Origin: Haladaptatus cibarius D43
Lineage (GTDB): Archaea > Halobacteriota > Halobacteria > Halobacteriales > Haladaptataceae
Direction: 5' to 3'
Length of the DNA: 64,000 nt
Assembly: GCF_000710615.1 (NCBI RefSeq)
Contig: NZ_JDTH01000013.1
Coordinates: 1-64,000 of the forward strand
Below the pieces are notes generated by a model. It worked only from the letters and a program-made list of their open reading frames with translations. It ran no database searches and was not told the DNA's origin. Below, piece by piece: positions 25,018 to 34,103 of this stretch. Both the position numbers and the translations under genes were made by a program. Each line of letters starts with the position of its first letter. Position 1 is the first letter of the stretch.

Positions 25018-25595
25018 GCCATTTCACCCGTTTTGGCGATGGTTTCGGCGGTTCTTCGGGCGCAGTGTTGGTTCCACGTCCGTCCCCGCAGGAGTACGGC
25101 GGAACGAGTGCCGACGCCAGCGCCCGAAACCGTGGAATCGCCGATATAGGACGCCACGGCGGGGTCGTCCGTCCATTCTCCGGAATCTACCAGCCCGCGA
25201 GCCTCCTCACGGGAGCAGTTTTCGGCCCGCATGAGCGTCTCGATGGCCGCGGTTCGAAGCCGTTCGCGGACGTTTTTTCGCTGGCTTCGACCCACGAGCG
25301 GCAGGCGATACCGCCACGACCCGACGGTTTCGTCGAACGTGTATCCCGCGGACGGAACCGTCACCGGTTCCTCCGGGGCGGGCATTTCGGCTTGAACCAG
25401 ATTTCCATCTCGTCCCGACGCGAGTACCGGAATTGCGACGAGGAGGCCGAATCCGCCGATGGCGACGACGAGCAGATAGTCGTTGCCGAGGAGCGACAAT
25501 AGTGCTCGAACCGGAAGCGTTCCGGGGCCGCCAGCGACCGCCATCAGAACTGCAACTGCTCCGGAGAGTCCGAACAGGATACGACGACCATTCAT
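25014..25595 (-). CDS. Membrane protein, DUF7269-like
   Basis: A 193-residue protein with two hydrophobic segments near the N-terminus (about 5-22 and 38-58), then a cytoplasmic-looking domain containing ENCSREEARGLVDSGEWTDDPAVASYIGD. That 'SREEA...L..G.WTDD' element is typical of the DUF7269 partner in DUF58 cassettes. It overlaps the DUF4129-like gene upstream by four bases and DUF58 downstream by four. The start ATG at 25595 agrees with both overlaps. Confidence 0.72.
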   Translation of the reverse strand: MNGRRILFGLSGAVAVLMAVAGGPGTLPVRALLSLLGNDYLLVVAIGGFGLLVAIPVLASGRDGNLVQAEMPAPEEPVTVPSAGYTFDETVGSWRYRLPLVGRSQRKNVRERLRTAAIETLMRAENCSREEARGLVDSGEWTDDPAVASYIGDSTVSGAGVGTRSAVLLRGRTWNQHCARRTAETIAKTGEMA

Positions 25596-26335
25596 TGTCC
25601 GCCTCCCAGTCTGTCGGACTGATTTCGAGTTTGGCTGAGGCGGTCGTCGGTGATCGGCGCACCGCCGTACCGCACCTCCTCGAAGGTTTGCGTCAGCGTT
25701 TCTGCGGCGGTTCTGTCCGCACCAGCATCGACTGCCTCGCGGGCGCACTCGCCCGGCGTCTTGGTGTGTGGTTGCTCGACGCCGAACCGTTTGACCATCG
25801 ACCACCACGCCCGTTCGATTTCGTTCGACGGATTCGGCTCCGGCGGTGGCGGCCTGCGCGACCGAGCCGAACTATTCGGTTCGGTCGGGGAGTCAAACAG
25901 CCGACCGCCGAACCGCACGCCGAGTGCGATCCCTCCGGCAACTGCGACGAACGGAACGACCCAAATGAGCAGTTGCAGAAGCTGTTGAAGCAGTTCCATG
26001 AGCCGGTCGAGGAAATCCAACGGCTCTTTCGAAGCGTTCTTTTCGGACTGCTTTTGCTTCTGTTGCTGTTTGGTCGCGCTCGACTGCTGTTTCTGATTCG
26101 ATTGTGACTGCTGTTGGTCGTTTTGTGACTTCGCCGACTGCGGTTCGCCCTTCGATTGTGCTTCCTGTTTCAGCTCCCCTGCATCGTCCGGATTGATCGG
26201 AAGCGACTCGTAATTGACATCGATGACATCGTCGGGGTTGGTGTCCACCGACGACCCCAGCGTCGAAGCGGAGGTGCCGATAGCAAAGATACAACACAGC
26301 GCGATTCCGGCCGTGAGGAGTCTATCCGTATTCAT
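25592..26335 (-). CDS. DUF4129 domain protein
   Basis: A 247-residue protein. A hydrophobic signal/anchor (about 7-23) is followed by a long Gln/Lys/Ser-rich linker (about 50-100). A central membrane segment (about 119-141) precedes the DUF4129 domain, with NEIERAWWSMVKRFG and KTPGECAREAVDAGAD typical of the family. DUF4129 is often fused to transglutaminase-like domains, but no such domain is present. It is first of the DUF4129-DUF7269-DUF58-DUF7519-like unit. The divergent gene at 26560 begins 224 nt away. Confidence 0.82.
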   Translation of the reverse strand: MNTDRLLTAGIALCCIFAIGTSASTLGSSVDTNPDDVIDVNYESLPINPDDAGELKQEAQSKGEPQSAKSQNDQQQSQSNQKQQSSATKQQQKQKQSEKNASKEPLDFLDRLMELLQQLLQLLIWVVPFVAVAGGIALGVRFGGRLFDSPTEPNSSARSRRPPPPEPNPSNEIERAWWSMVKRFGVEQPHTKTPGECAREAVDAGADRTAAETLTQTFEEVRYGGAPITDDRLSQTRNQSDRLGGGQ

Positions 26336-26525
26336 ACAAGTCCGTCCCTGTCGGTGGTCGGCCGCCCTGTTCCACCGGTAACATGAATAGTCTATCACCC
26401 CTTTCCCGGTTAATTATAGACCTCGTAAAGTTTCAGTAGGCGTACCAGTACACCGAACGAACGACCGTTTCGTTCGGTTTCAGGCGGTGTCTATCGCTGA
26501 GAAGAACCCGCACGCTTAGCCACCC

Positions 26526-26535
26526 GATAATAAAC
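26526..26535 (+). promoter_or_regulatory. TATA-like element of the GT4 gene
   Basis: GATAATAAAC is centred about 30 nt before the ATG at 26560. It matches the RTAATAAARY pattern seen before other genes in this locus. Confidence 0.45.
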
Positions 26536-26559
26536 ATCGACGGACGCTTCCCATCTAGT

Positions 26560-27846
26560 ATGTCGAGCGACACGCACGCGCAGGTCACCGAACCGCCAGA
26601 CGCGGGGGACGTGCCACGAACGGAGGATGCACTCAAAAAAGGTGAGGTACCGCGAAATCACGATTTGGACGGACTGGCGGACAAAAACCTGCTCATCGTC
26701 TCGCACAGCTACAACCATTTCGTCAAGGGGCAGGTGGACGTGCTCGCCGACTATTTCAACGAAGTGTACGTTCTCGTCCGATACAACCGGTTCGCGGACG
26801 TCGCCGAATATCTCCCCATCGACTACGCGAAACCGTTCAGCAAGAGCGCGAAAATCAACGTCGAAGACAAACCGGCCAACGTGACGGTCGTCAGCACACC
26901 ACTGCTTTATCTCCCTATCGACCTTCACCGCCGATATCTCGGCGACCAACACGTGTTGAAGTTAAAGCGGACGCTCGCCAACCTCGCCGTCGAGTTCGAC
27001 GTGATTCATTCCCATCTAACGTGGACTGCTGGCTACGCCGGAACCGTCCTCGGGAAGCAACTCGGTATTCCGTCAGTTCTCACAGTTCATGAGAATCATG
27101 ACCTGTTCGTGGAGCAACTCGAATCCTCGAACGACAAAATAAATCGAACGTGGCGGGACGCCGACGCCATCGTTCGCGTGAATCAGCAAGACCAAGACAC
27201 GCTTCGACGGTTCAACGACGACGTGTACTACATCTCGAACGGCTTCAGCCAAGACCGCCTTCGCCGAGTGCCGCAGGCCGAGGCGAAGGCGGAAATCGGT
27301 GTCCCGGAGGATACGAGACTACTGTTCGCGCTCGGCCATCTAAAAGAACGGAAGGGGTTCCAGCATCTCATCAACGTGATGCCCGAAATCGTCGAAGCAG
27401 AGGGTGAAGTCGTCTGTGCAATCGGCGGTCACGGCGGAATGCGGGCCGACCTCGAAGCAAGAATCGAGGAGTTAGGACTCGACGATCGCGTCCGTCTGCT
27501 TGGCTACGTGTCGAACGAGGACTTGAAATACTGGATGAGTGCCAGCGACGCCTTCGTCCTGCCGAGTTACAGCGAGAGTTTCGGCCTCGTGCAGTTGGAA
27601 GCGATGGCCTGCGGGTCACCCGTCGTCTCGACGATAAACGGTGGAAGCGAAGAAGTCGTCACCTCAGAAGACCACGGCTTCCTCATCGACAGCCCGGAAG
27701 ATCACAACGCACTCGCGGATGCTGTCGTGCGCGCGCTTCAGAAGGATTGGAACCGCGATGGAATCGAAGCACACGCAGAACAGTTCACGTGGGAGCGCGT
27801 CTGTGTAGACATTGCGCATCTCTACGCCGAACTGCTCGAACTGTAG
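26560..27846 (+). CDS. Family 4 glycosyltransferase
   Basis: A 428-residue GT-B enzyme. An acidic extension (1-40) precedes LLIVSHSYNHFVKGQ. Later VIHSHLTWTAGYAG lines the acceptor side, and the C-terminal half has LFALGHLKERKGFQHLI and the GT4 E-x7-E motif in SYSESFGLVQLEAMACG. It would retain the anomeric configuration of the donated sugar. No membrane segments are visible. It opens the rightward part of the glycan locus and is followed by a Tat-exported beta-helix gene. Confidence 0.93.
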   Translation: MSSDTHAQVTEPPDAGDVPRTEDALKKGEVPRNHDLDGLADKNLLIVSHSYNHFVKGQVDVLADYFNEVYVLVRYNRFADVAEYLPIDYAKPFSKSAKINVEDKPANVTVVSTPLLYLPIDLHRRYLGDQHVLKLKRTLANLAVEFDVIHSHLTWTAGYAGTVLGKQLGIPSVLTVHENHDLFVEQLESSNDKINRTWRDADAIVRVNQQDQDTLRRFNDDVYYISNGFSQDRLRRVPQAEAKAEIGVPEDTRLLFALGHLKERKGFQHLINVMPEIVEAEGEVVCAIGGHGGMRADLEARIEELGLDDRVRLLGYVSNEDLKYWMSASDAFVLPSYSESFGLVQLEAMACGSPVVSTINGGSEEVVTSEDHGFLIDSPEDHNALADAVVRALQKDWNRDGIEAHAEQFTWERVCVDIAHLYAELLEL

Positions 27847-27876
27847 CCAAAAATCTATTTTCCCCGACATGATGGA

Positions 27877-27900
27877 CAGTAGTGGAGTGAATCACTACTG
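27877..27900. repeat. Perfect 8-bp inverted repeat after the GT4 gene
   Basis: CAGTAGTG (27877-27884) pairs with CACTACTG (27893-27900) across an 8-nt loop. It lies 30 nt after the GT4 stop. A weak terminator or RNA-processing site is possible, but no T-run follows. Confidence 0.35.
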
Positions 27901-28107
27901 ACTATTCTACAAGTGAACAGCCACTATGATAGATGTTGTCATGGTGATAGAACTTAAAGGGTGGAAATACTAAGGCACAGACTTTGGCCGAAAGGTTCTA
28001 GTATGTTTATTCGAAGACCGTCAGGACCCACAGGGTGCGGATATTTCGGTACGTCGCCACGGCGTGCCACTCGCTCGACGGTTGTCACTAACGCGCTGGG
28101 AGACAGA

Positions 28108-29694
28108 ATGACTCACAAAATCGACACACGGGACGCAAACTGCACTGACAACACGGAATCGAACAAGGGAACGACTCGACGAACCTTCTTGAAAGGCGTA
28201 AGCGCCGCAGGGCTGTGCGCCGCGGGCACGCAAGCGATGTCCGACCGAGTGAGTGCACACCACGGATATTTGGACGACTACGGAACGGTCGTCAATATGG
28301 TCGAAGACGCCGGTGCCGACCCGAACGGTGACGAACCCATCAACGACCTGCTAGAAGAGTATGCAGACGACGACACGATGCTTCTCTTCCCGCCGGGACG
28401 CTACCGCATGAACCGGCAGTTCCGTTTCACCGGATTCGAGCACTTTGCCATCGTTGGCCAGTACAACGTCACCATTGTCCCTGACAACTACCACGACTTC
28501 GACGACGGCGGTGACTGGAACTACCGCCTCTTCCGACTCGGAATCGACTACAACCCCGGACGTGACCTCCTGTTCGAGGACATCAACATCGACCAAACCG
28601 CAGACGACACCGGTGTTCGTGTTCTTGAGGCCGCCGTCGAGGACGATTTGACGGTTCGAAACGTCAACGTCCACGGCGAACACGACAGCGGAGCATGGGG
28701 TCCGGGACGTTTCGTCGTCACCGACCCCGACGGAAGCGGCGTCGTGGAGAACTTCAACGCGCCGGACGGCGGCGACTGGTCGGAAAACACACCGGGAGAT
28801 AAGCTCTGGCGCGGCCCGACGGGTATCATCTGTAACAACGGGAACAGAGGGACGATAGCGTTCAAAGACTGCTCACTCGGTGCGTTTCCGGACAACGGTC
28901 TGTACGCCGCAAACGGTTCCGGGAAAGTCATCGTTGACGGTGGTCTCTACAAAAACAGCCAGACCGCGAGCGTCCGTGTCGGTGGCAACAACAGCGTCGT
29001 GAAAAACGCGAAGATAATCGTGGACGACAGCAGCGGCCGCGGAAATCAACACGCGCTTCGCGTCGAGAGCAGTAACTACCTCCGCATAGAAAATTGTGAC
29101 ATCGAAGTCAGCGACCCCAACGGCGATGCCATCAAAACGATGGACGTGGATATTCTCGTCTTCGACGGCGTCGAACTTCGAACGTCTGGAAGCGACGTCG
29201 TTCACGGACTCGTTCTCCAATCGAAGAACAAAAAAGCGCGAATCAAGAACTCGAAATTCGTCCACGAAGCAGACGGCGGATTTTCACTCTGGATAGAACC
29301 CAGCGACGAGCCTGCCTACATCGAAAATTGCGTGTTTAAAGGAGAGGGCGGTCACGAGAGCGCGCGTGCCGCGATTCGCTGTGAGCGCGACGGAACGCAG
29401 TTCAGAAACGTTGCGGTCGAACAGATGGGCACGTCACGACGCCGAGCATTGGTGAACACGGCTTCCGACGTGCTGATTTACGAAGGTGACTACCGCTCCC
29501 GCGAATATCCCATCATCGACCACGGCAACGACGTGTGGATAGAAGGAATCTACTCCCGCTCCGAACGAGATCTCCCCGGACTCAAACTGTCGAGTTCGTC
29601 CGATAACGCATACATCAAAAAGAACAACATCGTCAACGGAATCCGCGACGATAGCGGCGAAGCAAGCGGCTGGGGGAATAACTTTAGCCTCTAA
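28108..29694 (+). CDS. Tat-exported right-handed beta-helix protein (copy 1)
   Basis: A 528-residue protein. A twin-arginine signal, TTRRTFLKGVSAAGL, is at about residues 23-37. The mature part has the repeating short strands of a pectate-lyase-like beta-helix, with LLFPPGRYRMNRQFRFTGF and RGPTGIICNNG as landmarks. No lyase catalytic set can be assigned by eye. It is paralogous to 35595-37133 along its whole length, including the C-terminal SGWGNNF. Tat export suggests a folded glycan-active or glycan-binding surface protein. The ATG at 28108 is chosen, as it puts the twin arginines in the usual place. Confidence 0.85.
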   Translation: MTHKIDTRDANCTDNTESNKGTTRRTFLKGVSAAGLCAAGTQAMSDRVSAHHGYLDDYGTVVNMVEDAGADPNGDEPINDLLEEYADDDTMLLFPPGRYRMNRQFRFTGFEHFAIVGQYNVTIVPDNYHDFDDGGDWNYRLFRLGIDYNPGRDLLFEDINIDQTADDTGVRVLEAAVEDDLTVRNVNVHGEHDSGAWGPGRFVVTDPDGSGVVENFNAPDGGDWSENTPGDKLWRGPTGIICNNGNRGTIAFKDCSLGAFPDNGLYAANGSGKVIVDGGLYKNSQTASVRVGGNNSVVKNAKIIVDDSSGRGNQHALRVESSNYLRIENCDIEVSDPNGDAIKTMDVDILVFDGVELRTSGSDVVHGLVLQSKNKKARIKNSKFVHEADGGFSLWIEPSDEPAYIENCVFKGEGGHESARAAIRCERDGTQFRNVAVEQMGTSRRRALVNTASDVLIYEGDYRSREYPIIDHGNDVWIEGIYSRSERDLPGLKLSSSSDNAYIKKNNIVNGIRDDSGEASGWGNNFSL

Positions 29695-29730
29695 CTTTCC
29701 GCGATTGCAGGTAGACAGGGCTTAAGAGAC

Positions 29731-29743
29731 GTATAATAATATA
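29731..29743 (+). promoter_or_regulatory. TATA-like element of the gene at 29768
   Basis: GTATAATAATATA is centred about 31 nt before the ATG at 29768, consistent with leaderless transcription. Confidence 0.45.
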
Positions 29744-29767
29744 GAAACGTATCTTGCTCAGAGATAC

Positions 29768-30670
29768 ATGAATATCTCTGATACGGTTCGACGTGTTCGT
29801 CGTGGTCTCAGGGAACCACATCTGGTCGTTCGAGAACTGAATAAGTACTACTACCAGCAGAAAGGTCCCGACGAAGACGGGGTCGAGTTCTTCGACGAAG
29901 ACTGGGACAACCTCATTATTCTCGATGCGTGTAGATACGATACGTTCGAGAAAACACACAAACTCCCCGGGGAACTCCAGTCGAGACAGACCAATTCGAG
30001 TTCAACTCCTGACTTCCTCTACACGTATTTCGACGGTGCAGACCTTCGTGATACGGTTTACGTGACTGCTAACCCGCAGTTGTATCGCAAGCGTGACAGA
30101 GTCGATGTGAAACTCCACAAAGTTATCAACATCTGGCAAGACGAGGGTTGGGACGAAGAGTTTAGAACGGTTCGCCCGGAGACGGTCACTGAAATCGCGG
30201 AACAAGCCGCCGAGGAGTTCCCAAACAAGCGAATCGTCGTCCACTTTATTCAGCCACACTACCCGTTCATCGGGCCGACTGGGAAGAAATACCTCGACCT
30301 CGACTCGCTCGACTTTTGGAACCGCGTCATGGCTGGCGAGGTCGATGTCCCTATCGACGTTCTCTACAAGGCATACGAGGAGAACTTGGAAATGGTGTAC
30401 CCTCACGTCGAGCAGTTGTTGAACACGTTCAAAGGAAAGACGGTCGTCACCGCAGACCACGGCGAAGCGTTCGGCGAACGGTCGTGGCCGCTTCCGATGG
30501 CCGAGTACGGCCACCCGAACGGTATTTACATCCCACAACTGACGACGGTTCCGTGGCTCGTCCATCAAAACGGCGACCGACGGACTATTACGACAGGGGA
30601 GGAAGGGGAAGATATGGACGAGGTATCGGTCGATGTCGAGCAACGTCTTCAGGATCTCGGCTACGCCTGA
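29768..30670 (+). CDS. Alkaline-phosphatase-superfamily (sulfatase-like) protein
   Basis: A 300-residue protein. LIILDACRYDTF matches the first metal-ligand Asp region of the sulfatase/alkaline-phosphatase superfamily, and VVTADHGEAFGE supplies the late Asp-His metal ligands. VVHFIQPHYPFIG is also typical. The CxPxR motif of true sulfatases is absent, so the nucleophile may be the Thr or another residue after RYD. No signal peptide or membrane segment is visible. It could be a phosphoryl or sulfuryl hydrolase or transferase in glycan modification. It lies between a Tat beta-helix gene and the flippase gene. Confidence 0.8.
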   Translation: MNISDTVRRVRRGLREPHLVVRELNKYYYQQKGPDEDGVEFFDEDWDNLIILDACRYDTFEKTHKLPGELQSRQTNSSSTPDFLYTYFDGADLRDTVYVTANPQLYRKRDRVDVKLHKVINIWQDEGWDEEFRTVRPETVTEIAEQAAEEFPNKRIVVHFIQPHYPFIGPTGKKYLDLDSLDFWNRVMAGEVDVPIDVLYKAYEENLEMVYPHVEQLLNTFKGKTVVTADHGEAFGERSWPLPMAEYGHPNGIYIPQLTTVPWLVHQNGDRRTITTGEEGEDMDEVSVDVEQRLQDLGYA

Positions 30671-30757
30671 GCGACTAGCAGATTCATAATAAAGTCCCCA
30701 TAGAGATACTGTGATGATAGGTGCTGTTACGATGAGTAGCGCACTGACGGTGATTTT

Positions 30758-33034
30758 GTGCAACGAAGTATTCTAAGTGGCGTCATCTCGGTTGCCGGGA
30801 CGAAAGTGCTCACGCTCGTTATCGGCATCCTTACGACTCCGATTCTGTATCGATTGCTGGAACCAGCAGGTGTCGGTGTGTACACGACCGTCATCTCGGT
30901 GTTCTCGCTGTTCATGATTCTCGTCAGTTCCGGGGTAACCGACGGCGTTCGGAAGTTCATCGCCGAAGAACGTGACATGGACTGTTGGGAGGAGTACGTC
31001 GTCGGATTCTACTTCCGACTCGCGCTCCTCCTTGCGGTCGTCGGGTCCGGGATTCTCGCGCTCGCAACCTGGAGCGGCGTCGTCGGGCGGATATTCGGAC
31101 AACAGTACGAGTTGTACTTCTACCTGCTCACGGTGATGACCATTGCGAGCCAACTCCGGGCGTACAGCCGCCGGACGCTGATGGGCTTCGGCTTGGAACG
31201 TTACTCCGAGCCGTTAAAAGTGGTTCAGCGAGTTGCGTTCGTCGTCGTCGCACTTCCACTCGTTTACGTGATGAAAGACCGCGGCCTGCTCGAAATCGCG
31301 GTTGCTGGTGCACTCGTCGGAAAAATTGCGGCCGCGACCGCGGTCGCAGTCATCGGGTTCTATCTCATCTTCCGGCGCGTTTCCCTGCGAAGCCTCCTTC
31401 GCCCGACGCCGGAGGATTTCCCGCGACGCACGATGCTGACATTCAATTCGCTGTCTATCGTGCTGATCTTCCTCCTGATGTCGCTCTACCACGTGGACAT
31501 TCTAATGTTGCAGGCGCTCGCGGACAACGTGCAGGTCGGCTACTATCGGGCGGCGCTCAAGCTTGCGGAGTTCCTGTGGTTCGTTCCGCTGGCGCTTCAA
31601 ACGGTCTTCGTCCACTCGACCTCGGAACTGTGGTCGAACGACAGAACCGAGAAGATTTCCGACCTCGCAGCGCGGACGACGCGATACACGTTCCTTCTCA
31701 CAGCTATCATGGCGCTCGGTTTGGCGGTGCTCGCGGACATTGCCGTCCCAGTGTACTTCGGTTCGCAGTACATGCCCGCAGTGATTCCCCTACTCTTGCT
31801 CCTCCCGGGTGCGCTCGGGTTCGCGGTCGCGCGACCCATCCTCGCCATCGCACAGGGGAAAGGGAACCTCAAATATCCGATTGCGGCCACAGGAACCGCG
31901 GCAACTATCAACCTCGCATTGAACGCCCTCCTCATTCCACGATATGGGATGCACGGTGCCGCGATTTCCACGAGCATCGGCTACGGCCTGATGTTCGTGT
32001 TCCACCTCTGGAGTGCTCGGAAAGTCGGTTTCGACCCACTGTCGGACGCTCGTCTCGGACGCGTTTTCGCTGCGACAGTGCTCTCTTTCCCACCCGTATT
32101 CTTGTTCTCCCGGCTACTGGACGTGCGCCTGAACCTGCTGGGAACCGAGTTCCCGCTGTCGATACTTATCGTGCCACCGCTCGGCCTCGCAGTGTTCCTG
32201 TTTTTCGCCTTCGGGACGGGAGCACTCGATTTCGACGAAGTGTTTGATATGCTTTCGTCCCTTCCAGAACCCATCTGTTCGCGCACTGAAATGCTTCGAA
32301 ACAAGGTTAAAAAGATGTCATCCAACTCAATGCAGCAAATGATGGTCGTCGTCGGCGTCCTGCTCTTCGTCTCCGGAATTGGGTATGCGTTCCTCGACCC
32401 CGGACTGGGAGTGCTCGGCGACGATTCCGACAATGAACCGCAAATGACCACGGAACCGCCGGAAACAACGACAGTCACCGAGACGACGGACGGAACGACT
32501 CCGACGGACTCGACGACAGAAGAAGAGACGACGCCGGAGAGTACGACGAAACCGCCGTCTACGACACCACCGGAGGAAACCACGGAGGAAGCACCCGACG
32601 AGACGACGGAGGAGACGGAAGAGCCGTCCGACCCACCGTCCACGACGAGTACGTCGGCCCCACCGAGTACGACCAGTGAACCGCCGGAAACGACGAGCAC
32701 GGCGCCACCAAGCACGACTAGCGAACCACCGACGACAACGAGTACGACACCGGCGGAAACGACGACCAGCACCACGTCATCCACAACGAGTACGACAACG
32801 TCCACCACGACGGAACAGACGACTACCACAACCACGACGGACACGGCGGGAACGAACTCGACGACACAGTCCAACAGTCTGACGCAGACCGAAACGACGC
32901 AAACCGGAACGGCACAGACGAACACAGAAACCACGCAATCGACCACGATGACGTTAGGTACGGAAATCACGTCGAGTACGGCGACCACGCAGACAAACAC
33001 GACCGACGACGGTTGGTTTAGCGTTAGACTGTGA
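30758..33034 (+). CDS. Polysaccharide flippase (Wzx/MATE-like) with a long Thr-rich C-terminal tail
   Basis: A 758-residue protein with a GTG start. Residues about 1-495 resemble polysaccharide flippases with many membrane segments (opening VISVAGTKVLTLVIGILTTPILYRLLEP in parts). A further hydrophobic segment is at about 527-545. Residues about 555-748 are dominated by Thr, Pro, Ser and Glu (TTE, PPST, TTST repeats), like an O-glycosylated stalk. The protein ends DDGWFSVRL. The extra part starts near the internal Met at 32315, so it may once have been a separate gene, or could have its own start. The DUF1616 protein at 40313 ends with a related DDGFFS motif. Confidence 0.88.
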   Translation: MQRSILSGVISVAGTKVLTLVIGILTTPILYRLLEPAGVGVYTTVISVFSLFMILVSSGVTDGVRKFIAEERDMDCWEEYVVGFYFRLALLLAVVGSGILALATWSGVVGRIFGQQYELYFYLLTVMTIASQLRAYSRRTLMGFGLERYSEPLKVVQRVAFVVVALPLVYVMKDRGLLEIAVAGALVGKIAAATAVAVIGFYLIFRRVSLRSLLRPTPEDFPRRTMLTFNSLSIVLIFLLMSLYHVDILMLQALADNVQVGYYRAALKLAEFLWFVPLALQTVFVHSTSELWSNDRTEKISDLAARTTRYTFLLTAIMALGLAVLADIAVPVYFGSQYMPAVIPLLLLLPGALGFAVARPILAIAQGKGNLKYPIAATGTAATINLALNALLIPRYGMHGAAISTSIGYGLMFVFHLWSARKVGFDPLSDARLGRVFAATVLSFPPVFLFSRLLDVRLNLLGTEFPLSILIVPPLGLAVFLFFAFGTGALDFDEVFDMLSSLPEPICSRTEMLRNKVKKMSSNSMQQMMVVVGVLLFVSGIGYAFLDPGLGVLGDDSDNEPQMTTEPPETTTVTETTDGTTPTDSTTEEETTPESTTKPPSTTPPEETTEEAPDETTEETEEPSDPPSTTSTSAPPSTTSEPPETTSTAPPSTTSEPPTTTSTTPAETTTSTTSSTTSTTTSTTTEQTTTTTTTDTAGTNSTTQSNSLTQTETTQTGTAQTNTETTQSTTMTLGTEITSSTATTQTNTTDDGWFSVRL

Positions 33035-33197
33035 TGGACAAGGCAGTTCATCGGATGACTGCGGACTCATTTTTCTCGCGTTCGACTACCGGAATATGAA
33101 CTAACGGAGCATGAACTGAAGGTCGGACGATACGGAATCGAAGTCCAGTATCGGCCCAGGGATATATCAGTCTCGGCTGATAATTCACGGGAAAGCG

Positions 33198-34010
33198 ATG
33201 TCTTCGAAAAAGATTACTACGGGAATGGTTCAGATGGGCAGACGTGCGCTCTCGACGCCGCCCGCCCGAAGCGTTATCGAACGTCTCGGACTCCAATCGA
33301 CACTCTCTCGTGCCTACTGGCAGTTGCTCTTTCGAACCAGTGGAGGAACGCACACACAGCAAGTGGGTAGCGTCAGCACAACCTTTCACGCTTCGACGGC
33401 AGACGACTTTCGTCACTATCGGACGCTGGTAGACGAACGTCCCGTCCTCGCTGACCTCCTCTCCCGATTGGAGCCGGACGACGTGTTCTACGACGTCGGC
33501 GCGTACATCGGTAGCTACACCTGTCTCGCCGCGACGGCGCTCTCCGAGGGGGAGGTCGTGACGTTCGAACCGCGAAGGGAGAAGGCGATGCACATCGAAG
33601 CAAATCTCACACGCAACGGTTTGCAGGCCGACGTGCGACTGGAAGCACTTTCGGACGAAAACGGTGAAGCGACGTTTTCAACGGACGGAGTCGCGCAGAT
33701 TTCGGAAACCGGAACCGAACAGGTCGTTCTCAAAAATGGCGACGAGTTGGTTGAAACGGGTGAAGTGCCACCACCGACAGTCATCAAACTCGACGTGGAG
33801 GGTGCAGAACTAGACGCGATTCGCGGCCTCGAAGCGACGCTCTCACGACCCGAATGTCGGCTGGTGTACTGCGAAGTCCATCCGACGTTCCTCGACGAAT
33901 ACGGAGCGGACGAAGACGACGTTCTGACAGCACTGGAAGAGTGCGGGTTCACAGTCGAAACGATACACGACCGCGGAGTGGAGTATTTCGTCCGAGCGGA
34001 GAAACAGTAG
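33198..34010 (+). CDS. FkbM-family methyltransferase
   Basis: A 270-residue SAM-dependent methyltransferase. FYDVGAYIGSYTCLAA is the SAM-binding loop, VVTFEPRREKAMHIEANLTRNG continues the Rossmann core, and VIKLDVEGAELDAIRGLE is the FkbM signature. Members methylate sugar hydroxyls or other small substrates, which in a glycan locus suggests O-methylation. A paralogue is at 37197-38003. A TATA-like GGATATATC is about 30 nt before the ATG. Confidence 0.9.
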   Translation: MSSKKITTGMVQMGRRALSTPPARSVIERLGLQSTLSRAYWQLLFRTSGGTHTQQVGSVSTTFHASTADDFRHYRTLVDERPVLADLLSRLEPDDVFYDVGAYIGSYTCLAATALSEGEVVTFEPRREKAMHIEANLTRNGLQADVRLEALSDENGEATFSTDGVAQISETGTEQVVLKNGDELVETGEVPPPTVIKLDVEGAELDAIRGLEATLSRPECRLVYCEVHPTFLDEYGADEDDVLTALEECGFTVETIHDRGVEYFVRAEKQ

Positions 34011-34103
34011 GACAGCGAAAAAACGGTAGAAAGCGCAGCATCGACGCACTGCTGTTCGGGGAGTGGGCGGAGAAAGCACGACGTAGGTTACGGGACGACG
34101 CGC

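Noticed and set aside
30002-30763. Minus-strand frame of 253 codons opposite the phosphatase-superfamily gene
   Set aside because: It is the antisense shadow of the gene at 29768, whose motifs and composition are far more convincing.
31981-33051. Long minus-strand frame (356 codons), very rich in Val and Ser
   Set aside because: It is antisense to the Thr-rich flippase tail. Repetitive ACN/ACG Thr codons read as Val/Ser codons on the other strand, so the frame stays open without being a gene.
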